Source: Deltaproteobacteria bacterium (GTDB lineage: Bacteria > Myxococcota_A > Polyangia > HGW-17 > JAJRWW01). Taken from it: a DNA stretch of 47,090 nt. Where the stretch lies: positions 1-47,090 of the forward strand of contig JAOZUO010000009.1 of NCBI GenBank assembly GCA_029938605.1, in the 5' to 3' direction. The position numbers and the translations under genes were made by a program. The notes beneath the pieces are model-generated. The model saw only the letters and a list, made by a program, of their open reading frames with translations, made no database searches and was not told where the DNA came from. Within the stretch, counting starts at the first letter, position 1. Every line of letters begins with the position of its first letter. Shown one piece after another: positions 37,062-44,389 of the stretch.

Positions 37062-38057
37062 GTGCCGCTTTGTGTCCGGAGGAATGATCGGATCGCCCAC
37101 CTCCAGCTCGCCGGAGACGCGCCTGCGAAAAAGGGCTAGCGCCACCAGGCCCACCATCACGCCGAACCAGAGGGTGCACAGGCGGATCAAGATGGTGATT
37201 GCCGCCGCCGACGAGCGGGTGATCCCCTCTGCCGTGCGGACTAAAAGCAGCGTCATGCCGCCCTCGGTCACGCCCAGTCCTCCGGGCACGAAGCTCAGCG
37301 CACCGAGCACCGTGGTGGCGGCATAGATGAAAATCGCCAGTTGCACCGGCGCCCACACGCCGGGCAGTCCCCCGATGATCAGCCAAAAGCCCAAGCACTC
37401 GCAGAGCCAGGCAGCCACGGAGAGCGTGGTGGTCAAGGCCAAGGAGCCCGCTGAAAGCAGCGTCGAGATGGCGTCGGCAAACTGATCGATCTTGGGGGAG
37501 AGTCGGCGTAGCAAGGGGAGACGTGCACACAAACCGGAGACGCCTCCCATGAGCCGGCGGGAGGCAAGTACCACCGTCAAGGCAAGTACTGCGACCCCAG
37601 CCAAGGCCAACAGCACCCGAAAGCCCGGCTCAGTGGTGTAGGTGAAAACCCCCACCAGACACAGCAACATCAGCGCTATCAAATCCGTAATGCGCTCCGC
37701 GATCACCACCGGCGCTGTTTGGGCCATGGAGATGTCGTGCGTCTGCTTGAGCAGATAGCTCTTGAGCAGCTCACCAATTTTTCCCGGGGTCACCCCCATG
37801 GACAACCCAGACAAAAAGACGAGTAGGCTGTGGCCCGGCGTTACCTGTGCGCCCGTGCGTCCGAGCAGATAGTGCCACTTGGCAAAGCGCAGCAGGTAGT
37901 TGGTGAGGGTGAGCCCTAGCACCGGCAGAAGGAGGATCCACGAGAAGCGCTGGAGTCGCCCGCCCAAGGCGTTCACGTCGGCGTACAGGGAGATGGCCAC
38001 GTACACGGCCACTCCCAGCAGGGTGCCCATGAGCAGTCTGGAAAAGAGTCGTTTCAC
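37059..38057 (-). CDS. Flippase-like / LPG synthase TM-family membrane protein
   Basis: 332 residues from a GTG at 38057 with GAGGA 5 bp upstream; the open frame extends further up without support. About seven or eight membrane helices. FAKWHYLLGRTGAQV, FLSGLSMGVTPGKIGELLKS and APVVIAERITDLIALMLLC are signatures of the lysylphosphatidylglycerol synthase TM / UPF0104 family. AGSLALTTTLSVAAWLCECL and FVPGGLGVTEGGMTLLL are near the end. Members lacking the soluble synthase domain are thought to move lipid-linked substrates; the substrate here is unknown. Confidence 0.85.
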   Translation of the reverse strand: MKRLFSRLLMGTLLGVAVYVAISLYADVNALGGRLQRFSWILLLPVLGLTLTNYLLRFAKWHYLLGRTGAQVTPGHSLLVFLSGLSMGVTPGKIGELLKSYLLKQTHDISMAQTAPVVIAERITDLIALMLLCLVGVFTYTTEPGFRVLLALAGVAVLALTVVLASRRLMGGVSGLCARLPLLRRLSPKIDQFADAISTLLSAGSLALTTTLSVAAWLCECLGFWLIIGGLPGVWAPVQLAIFIYAATTVLGALSFVPGGLGVTEGGMTLLLVRTAEGITRSSAAAITILIRLCTLWFGVMVGLVALALFRRRVSGELEVGDPIIPPDTKRH

Positions 38058-38199
38058 ATGGATCCTCGGAGTCGGCTGGTTGTACCACCGGAGCCCCGCC
38101 GAAGCGGGAGGAAAAATGATCATATTTTGCCCATGGTCGACTCGTCGATAGTCTGGCGAGCTGGGTCATGACATAGTGGCGCCAAACTCAGGAGTGCAA

Positions 38200-39297
38200 T
38201 TGAATAGCCCGGACCGCATAGATGAGCTCATGGAGCAGGGATTGGCCAAAGGGGTTTTTCCGGGCGCCGCCCTGGTCTGCGCCGTGGGAGGAGAGGTGGT
38301 GCTCCACCGGACCTATGGGTTGGCCCGCCGGGAGGGAGGGGCGCAGTTGCTCACGCCCGAGACCCGGTTTGATCTGGCTTCCTTGAGTAAGGCCCTGGCC
38401 ACCTCGGTAGCAACCATGTTTGCCTCCGAAGAGGGGCTCGTCCGGCTCACCGAGCCCCTCGGCCAGACCCTGGATCTTCGGCCGCCCCTGGCGGACCTGA
38501 CTCCCTGGCACCTGCTCAGCCATTGCTCCGGTCTTCCGGCCTGGTTGCCTCTGCATGAGCGCGCCGAGGCGGCTGGGCTGCTGGAGTCACCCGTTCCACA
38601 GCGCCGATCGTGGATGCGGCGCCAGGTGGCCGAGACTCCGCTGGAGTACCGGCCCCGGAGCCGATCCGTATATAGTGATCTGGGCTTTATGGTGCTGGAG
38701 TGGCTTCTTGAAATCCGCACGGGAGAACGGATGGATGGCTACCTCCGTCAGCGGTTTCACGTGCCTCTGGGCCTCGAGCGCACGGGATACGTAGATCTGG
38801 AAAACCCCCGTGAGACGTCCGATTTCTTCGTGGCCACGGAGTGTTGCCCTTGGCGGGGGCGGGTGCTGCAAGGGGAGGTCCACGACCACAACACCTGGGT
38901 CATGGGCGGGGTCTGCGGCCAAGCGGGGCTCTTTTCCACGGCCTGGGAGGTACACCTCATGTTGGCGGATCTCTGGAAGAGCTGGCAGTCCATCGGAGGA
39001 ATTTTGGCCACTGACACCGTGCGGCGGTTTTGGGAGGTCGCCGGCGTGCCGGGCTCCTGTTTCCGGTTGGGGTGGGACGGTCCAAGTCCCACGGGATACA
39101 GCGCCGCAGGGCGGTTGATGGATCGCGCGGCCGTGGGGCACCTGGGCTTCACCGGTTGTGACATCTGGCTGGATCCTGCCATGGGCTACTGGGTGGTGCT
39201 GCTCACCAACCGTGTTCATCCACGGACCGACAACCGCCGCATCGCCCAGTTTCGCCCGGCGCTTCATGACCTGCTGGCTCGGGAGCTCAGGCTGTGA
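38200..39297 (+). CDS. Beta-lactamase class C family serine hydrolase
   Basis: 365 residues from a TTG at 38200 with AGGAG 5 bp upstream; an in-frame GTG at 38176 has no such site. Serine beta-lactamase/DD-peptidase fold: FPGAALVCAVGGEVV, nucleophile motif SLSK (FDLASLSKALAT), second motif YSD in YSDLGFMVLEWLLE, and HLGFTG near the C-terminus in place of KTG. No signal peptide, so the protein may be cytoplasmic. Probably an esterase or peptidase rather than an antibiotic resistance enzyme. Divergent from the flippase-like gene. Confidence 0.85.
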   Translation: MNSPDRIDELMEQGLAKGVFPGAALVCAVGGEVVLHRTYGLARREGGAQLLTPETRFDLASLSKALATSVATMFASEEGLVRLTEPLGQTLDLRPPLADLTPWHLLSHCSGLPAWLPLHERAEAAGLLESPVPQRRSWMRRQVAETPLEYRPRSRSVYSDLGFMVLEWLLEIRTGERMDGYLRQRFHVPLGLERTGYVDLENPRETSDFFVATECCPWRGRVLQGEVHDHNTWVMGGVCGQAGLFSTAWEVHLMLADLWKSWQSIGGILATDTVRRFWEVAGVPGSCFRLGWDGPSPTGYSAAGRLMDRAAVGHLGFTGCDIWLDPAMGYWVVLLTNRVHPRTDNRRIAQFRPALHDLLARELRL

Positions 39298-39305
39298 CAA
39301 AGTAG

Positions 39306-41042
39306 ATGTACGTGCAGTCATCGAACCTGAAGATCTTCGCGGTGACGTCCATGGTGACGCTCCTGTTCGCCTGTCCTCCCCTCCGACGGACAGATCCTCC
39401 TGGCCACTCCGCCTCGCCAATGCGTCCCACCAGCGAACCCCATCGATTTGTGCCTCCAGAGGCCTACCGGCAGTTTCTGCTGGCGGAGCTGGCTCGGGGT
39501 CGATCCGACAGACAGATCTCCCTGGGTCATCTGCGCCGGGCCCTGGTGGAGGATCCGGGATCTCCCTATCTCCGGCTGCGCATTGCCGAGTATCTCCTGG
39601 TCCAGGGACGGTTGGCGGAGGCTCTGAAGCTGACCCGGGCCGCCCAACGGGTGGCTCCAGACTACGCCCCGAGCTACTTGCTACACGGACGACTGCTGGC
39701 TGTGCGTCAGCCTCGGGCCGCCCTGGCGGTGCTGGAGCGTGGACTGCGACTGGATCCGGATCGAGAGGCCTCGTATCTTTGGCTGGCCCGGATACGGTTG
39801 CGCCTGGGAGATCCCTTGGGGGAGCGGAGGGAGTACGGGCGGCTGCTTCGGCACCACCCGGACAACGTGGAGGCGCTCTTCGGGCTCGCCCGATCCTGGG
39901 CTCGCATGGGAAGGCGGGGTCGCGCCACGAGGCTGCTCGGGCGCCTGATCGCTGCCCAGCCCTTTGCCGTGCTCCCGCGACTAAAACTGGCCCGCCTGCA
40001 CCTGCTCCAGGGTCAGGACGCGAGGGCCGTTCGCGCTCTGCTCGACGCTATGGAGGCCTCGGCGGACGCTCCATTGGTGGCGCAGGAGCTTTTTCGGATG
40101 TATCGCTTCCGGAGGCTGTGTCAGGAGGCCAGGGATCTGGTCAAGCTGATGGAGGTCCATGCCTCGGCGCGTTCTCTCACCTTCGTGGCGTCGCTCTACG
40201 ACGCCCTCGGGGAGCCGCGCCAGGGGAGGGTAACTGTGGATCGCGCGTTGCGGCAGGACCCCGACTACGGTGCGGCGGTGGCCCTGAAGGCGAAAATTCT
40301 GCTGCGTAGCGGCTCCCCTCGTTTGGCCTTGGCGCTGGTTCGCCGCGTGAAGCGCGGAGCCAGGTCCTTTGTGTCGGCCCGGATCACCGAGGCAGAGATC
40401 CTCGAGAACGAGGGCCGGGCCCCGGCGGCCATCCGGTTGTTGCGTCGGACATTGGTGGACAAGCCCCGGTCTACTCGGTTGCAGGAGACCTTGGCCATGA
40501 TGTGTGCACGTGGGGGACAGGTCGCCGCTGCTTTAACCGCGGCCAAAGCCGCGGGGCGGTTGCGGAACCGGGCCCCGGACGATACGGAGCAACGCTACTT
40601 CCTGGCCCTGGTGCTGGAGGAAGCGGGTCGGTTCACTCGCGCGGCGCGGATCATCCGGCGGTTGATCCGGGATGATCCAGACGACGCCCAGGCCCTGAAC
40701 CTGCTGGGCTACTCGTTGGCGGAGCGAGGCATCGGGCTGGACGAGGCCGTACGAGTCCTTATACGCGCCCGGCAGCTGGAGCCGCTGAGCCCCTATATTC
40801 TCGACAGCCTCGGGTGGGCGCGCCATCGGCAGGGACATCATCGCCAGGCCGCGGTGTTGCTCCGCCAGGCAACCCGTATCGATGCTCGGCTCGCCGAGCC
40901 TTGGGCTCATCTGGGGGATGTTCTGGTGGCGTTGGGTCATAAGGGAGCGGCGCTCAAGGCCTACCGACGGGGGCTGGCGCGGCGCCCAGTGTTGCACCAA
41001 CGGGTGGTGATCGCCGGCAAGATTGCGCGGCTCAAGCCGTAG
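39306..41042 (+). CDS. TPR lipoprotein
   Basis: 578 residues, ATG 8 bp after the hydrolase stop. A signal peptide with LLFAC (Cys23) points to a lipoprotein. From residue 50 to the end it is a nearly continuous array of about fourteen TPR helices (HLRRALVEDPGSPYLRLRIA; LARIRLRLGDPLGERREYGR; LNLLGYSLAERGIGLDEAVR with VLIRARQLEPLSPYILDSLG). Arg-rich throughout. In related genomes such TPR lipoproteins precede a LolB/DUF4292-like lipoprotein, as here, and may act in outer-membrane assembly. Start could be the ATG of MVTLLFAC at 39351. Confidence 0.8.
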   Translation: MYVQSSNLKIFAVTSMVTLLFACPPLRRTDPPGHSASPMRPTSEPHRFVPPEAYRQFLLAELARGRSDRQISLGHLRRALVEDPGSPYLRLRIAEYLLVQGRLAEALKLTRAAQRVAPDYAPSYLLHGRLLAVRQPRAALAVLERGLRLDPDREASYLWLARIRLRLGDPLGERREYGRLLRHHPDNVEALFGLARSWARMGRRGRATRLLGRLIAAQPFAVLPRLKLARLHLLQGQDARAVRALLDAMEASADAPLVAQELFRMYRFRRLCQEARDLVKLMEVHASARSLTFVASLYDALGEPRQGRVTVDRALRQDPDYGAAVALKAKILLRSGSPRLALALVRRVKRGARSFVSARITEAEILENEGRAPAAIRLLRRTLVDKPRSTRLQETLAMMCARGGQVAAALTAAKAAGRLRNRAPDDTEQRYFLALVLEEAGRFTRAARIIRRLIRDDPDDAQALNLLGYSLAERGIGLDEAVRVLIRARQLEPLSPYILDSLGWARHRQGHHRQAAVLLRQATRIDARLAEPWAHLGDVLVALGHKGAALKAYRRGLARRPVLHQRVVIAGKIARLKP

Positions 41043-41087
41043 ACGTATCGTACGTTGTCGTCCCCCGGGCGGCAGGAAGTGACTCCC

Positions 41088-41903
41088 ATGCTATCAGTGC
41101 TTCGTTTTGCGAAACTGTCCGTGCCGTTGGCCGCGCTTTCTGTGCTGCTGCTCGCTGGTTGTCCTTGCAACAAGCGTCGCACCTACACGGCGCCGACGCC
41201 GGGGGCACTGGTGGCGGCCCTGGCCGGGCGGGGCGGCCAGGTCAAGACCATGCGTGGCAGGGCCAAGGTGGATCAATGGACCCGAAAGGGGCGCATCAAG
41301 GTGCGGGTCTATATCCTCACCACAGCGTCGGGAAAGCTGCGCTTCGAGGCGGTCTCTCCCTTTGACACGGCCCTGGTGACCCTCACCTCCGACGGCAAGC
41401 AGTTCGCGTCCATCGACCACAAGAACAACGTTTTTTACAGCGGGGCGGCCAAGCCGTGCAACATCGCGCGGGTCTTAGGCCTCGCCCTGGAACCCAAAGA
41501 TGTGGGCCTGGCGCTGTCGGGCGGCGCGCCGGTGATCCCCCACCAGAAAAAATCTCTCTCCTGGGACAAGTGCAAGGGCACTGAGGTGCTTCGGGTGGAG
41601 GACACCACCAAGAAGCTCGTACAGCACATCTGGCTCCAGCGGGAAAAGTCCGGCGCCTGGCGGGTGCTGCGTTCCACGGTGCGCGACAGTAAGGGGAAGG
41701 TCCTGGTGGAGATGCTATTTGAGAAGTTTCGGAAGGTGGGGGGCAGGATGCTCCCACGAGTCATCAAGTTCCGGCAGCCCAAAACCAAGTCCGATGTGAT
41801 CATTCGCTACCACAAACAGAAGATCAACCTCCCCATCCCCGACCACGCGTTTAGGCTCACCGCCCCCCCGGGAATTCCCGAGCGGATCCTGACCTGTCCT
41901 TAG
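41088..41903 (+). CDS. LolB/DUF4292-like lipoprotein
   Basis: 271 residues from the ATG at 41088; a TTG at 41055 is in frame but is followed by no signal sequence. The canonical lipobox LAGC (VLLLAGCPCNKR) is present. The mature part matches the LolB-like DUF4292 fold: MRGRAKVDQWTRKGRIKVRV, KLRFEAVSPFDTALVTLTSD, GKQFASIDHKNNVFYSG, and RVIKFRQPKTKSDVIIRYH. Likely binds lipid acyl groups or lipoproteins at the outer membrane. Coupled with the TPR lipoprotein (45-bp gap). Converges on the VWA/TSP3 gene. Confidence 0.8.
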   Translation: MLSVLRFAKLSVPLAALSVLLLAGCPCNKRRTYTAPTPGALVAALAGRGGQVKTMRGRAKVDQWTRKGRIKVRVYILTTASGKLRFEAVSPFDTALVTLTSDGKQFASIDHKNNVFYSGAAKPCNIARVLGLALEPKDVGLALSGGAPVIPHQKKSLSWDKCKGTEVLRVEDTTKKLVQHIWLQREKSGAWRVLRSTVRDSKGKVLVEMLFEKFRKVGGRMLPRVIKFRQPKTKSDVIIRYHKQKINLPIPDHAFRLTAPPGIPERILTCP

Positions 41904-41924
41904 ATCGGTGCCTGAGGTCGGCGA

Positions 41925-44189
41925 TCAATCGGGGGGGATGATTTCGGTGGTCCAGCGTTCGTAGCTGACAACGACTTCGGAGGGGTGGAGTGGGTCGAAG
42001 GACTGACTCACGAAGACAATGGTGTTGGCGCTCGAGCGGTAGTCGAAGCCGTCGATGCGGCTGCGCTCCAGGGCCAGGCCATCCTTGGCGGCCGCCACGC
42101 TGACCGAAATGGGGTAGTGGTGCAGCACCACCGGCGAGGAGTTGGCCACGATGTCTTCGATGATGATCTGGAGCGTGGAGCCCAGATCGGATTGGCAAAT
42201 AGAGGCGATCTGGCCTCCTGTGGAGTTGGCGATCTCCACGTATCCGCCACCCATCTCTACGTTGTCGCAGCCCGAGGGGGGTGGCCCTACGATGGCGTGG
42301 GCGGTGCCCTGGGCTTCGGGGTCCGACAAGCCCATGAGCAGGTTCAGGGTGGGCTGGATCTCGGTCTGGATGCAGGCCGGATCCCAGGGAGAGGAGGACC
42401 CGCAGCTCGACTGGACCTCCTGGGCTGCCTCGTCCGAGACGTAGATGATTACCAGCTGCGCCTCGGGTCGGATCCGGTTGGGTTGGATGGCTCGTGGCAG
42501 GTGGTTGACGATGGCGTTGTAGCCCTGGGTGATGCCGTGCTCGGTGCCGCCCTCCTCGGTCAGCGAGCCCCAGGGTTGCAGGACGCAGGCCTGGAACTCC
42601 GTCAGGTTTTGCGGCGTGAGGAAGAAGTCGCCGGACTGACCCTGAGACGTGCAGAAGATGCCGTCATTGCCGATGTGTACGTCTGTAACGCCCATGCGGA
42701 AGTCCAGGCCGTAGGCGATGGCGCGGTTGAAGAAGTTCACCGCGTTGGCCGCCACCGACTGTTGCTTGTCATTCATGGATCCCGACTCGTCGACGATCCA
42801 GATGATGTCCGCGATGGGCTGGGTGGCCACCAGGTAGGACTCGCACTCGGCTTCGTGCCCGTTCCCCGGCGCCGCCATGCCGCTGCCGTTGGCTGCGTCG
42901 TCGACGTTGAACCCCGTGGTCTTCGTGTTGTCTGAGTAGTCCATGCTCGTGCTGACGGCTCCCATGATTACCATGTAGGGCTCCCCGAACTCGGGGGTGC
43001 GTAGCTGCACCGAGTACGACAGAACGAAGTTCGTCGAATCCGTAGCTGAGGGAAAGGGGTCGGGTAGGTTCGTGAACTCGGTCTTGAGCTTGCCCATGAG
43101 GATCGCCATCACGGAGTTGCGCAGCTCCGAAGTGGTGGTCTGCGGTATGCCTTGCAGGTCCACCATGGCCCGCACCACCGTTGGATACTCATCCAGGAGG
43201 ATCTTCGATGAGCCCGAGGCCCGCATGAATACGTTCGAGCTGGGCCAGGTCGCGATGAGGTCGCTGATGATCAGCGTGTTTTCGGCTTCCACGGTGGAGG
43301 TTATCGGTTTGCGCGTGATCGAGAAACCCGCGGTGTTGGACTCCGGGTCCTCTAGATCGAAGGTCACAATCGCCGCCAAGCAGTCGGAGGTGTTGTGGCA
43401 GTCCGTGTCCAGGCAGCCCCCCTTACCGTCGCCGTCGTCGTCGTTGGTGGTGCTGCAGATCTCGTCGGTGCGGTTGGTGACGGTATGCTCCCGGACGGTC
43501 GCCAGCTCCTCCACGCCGATCTGGAACATGCCGGCGTTCGGCGTAAAGTGCTGCACCGCTCGCCGGCCCGCGAGGTTGGACTCCGACCGCGGGTTGCAGA
43601 TAAAAGAGCCCTCCTGAGAATCGGGGATGCCGTCCCCGTCGGTGTCGGGGTTCAGCGGGTCCGTCTCCCCCTGGGAGCACTCGAAGGTCACCGGCGGGTC
43701 ACACAGTCCCGTGGCCAGGCACACCTGCCCCGCGCCGCACTCCTCGGGGTCCAGGTTCGGACAGTACACCCCGCACTGGCCCACCAGGCCGTTGTGATCG
43801 CGGTCCTCGTCGCCGTCGGCCACGCCGTCGTTGTCCGAGTCATAGTCCCGGAAGTCGGGGATGCCGTCGCCGTCGAAGTCAAAGGGCGGTGTGTTGAGGG
43901 CCGAGTCACCGGCCTCCATCTCGTCGGGGAGCCCGTCGTTGTCCGAGTCCCAGTCCCGGTAGTCCGGCATGCCGTCACCATCGGTGTCGGTGTTGTACAT
44001 GCACCCTTCATGGTGGTTGAGGATCCCGTCCTGGTCTTCGTCCCCTTCTAAATCACACTCGTTGGTCCAGGCGGCGTCCGGCTCATAGTTGTTGTTGAGC
44101 TGGATCTCCGAAGGACACCCCGTAGTGAGAAATACGGCAAAGATCGCGACCAGGCCGATGGAGGATAGGGAAAACATATGACGCTTCAT
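41925..44189 (-). CDS. VWA lipoprotein with thrombospondin type 3-like calcium repeats
   Basis: 754 residues from an ATG at 44189 with GAGG 8 bp upstream; the frame is open 144 codons further but without gene-like content. Signal peptide with LTTGC. Residues about 40-180 hold several acidic repeats (DTDGDGMPDYRDWDSDNDGL, DFDGDGIPDFRDYDSDNDGV) of the thrombospondin-3 calcium-binding type. A C-terminal VWA domain has MIDAS DIIWIVDESGSMNDKQ and the strand LVIIYVSDEAAQE. A secreted or surface, calcium-dependent protein. Possible -10 TATAAT on the minus strand at 44319-44324. Same broad class as the gene at 1-834. Confidence 0.9.
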   Translation of the reverse strand: MKRHMFSLSSIGLVAIFAVFLTTGCPSEIQLNNNYEPDAAWTNECDLEGDEDQDGILNHHEGCMYNTDTDGDGMPDYRDWDSDNDGLPDEMEAGDSALNTPPFDFDGDGIPDFRDYDSDNDGVADGDEDRDHNGLVGQCGVYCPNLDPEECGAGQVCLATGLCDPPVTFECSQGETDPLNPDTDGDGIPDSQEGSFICNPRSESNLAGRRAVQHFTPNAGMFQIGVEELATVREHTVTNRTDEICSTTNDDDGDGKGGCLDTDCHNTSDCLAAIVTFDLEDPESNTAGFSITRKPITSTVEAENTLIISDLIATWPSSNVFMRASGSSKILLDEYPTVVRAMVDLQGIPQTTTSELRNSVMAILMGKLKTEFTNLPDPFPSATDSTNFVLSYSVQLRTPEFGEPYMVIMGAVSTSMDYSDNTKTTGFNVDDAANGSGMAAPGNGHEAECESYLVATQPIADIIWIVDESGSMNDKQQSVAANAVNFFNRAIAYGLDFRMGVTDVHIGNDGIFCTSQGQSGDFFLTPQNLTEFQACVLQPWGSLTEEGGTEHGITQGYNAIVNHLPRAIQPNRIRPEAQLVIIYVSDEAAQEVQSSCGSSSPWDPACIQTEIQPTLNLLMGLSDPEAQGTAHAIVGPPPSGCDNVEMGGGYVEIANSTGGQIASICQSDLGSTLQIIIEDIVANSSPVVLHHYPISVSVAAAKDGLALERSRIDGFDYRSSANTIVFVSQSFDPLHPSEVVVSYERWTTEIIPPD

Positions 44190-44389
44190 AGCGGGAACCT
44201 CACGGGTTACTAACGCTGACATTCTTATAGGCCGAGCGCCTACGGATTCTGGACGTCCAGGACCCTCCGGACGCCCAACAGGGCGACGGGGCTTGGATGT
44301 ACTACCGCAGGTAAACAGATTATAAACTGCTTTGGCTGCAGGCGAAAGGGGAAGAGAAGGTCGAGAACAGGGGGTAAGTACCGCTGGGG

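Noticed and set aside
38753-38766. Second parS-like site (GTTTCACGTG)
   Set aside because: Only a half-site inside the serine hydrolase gene; the AAAC half is missing.
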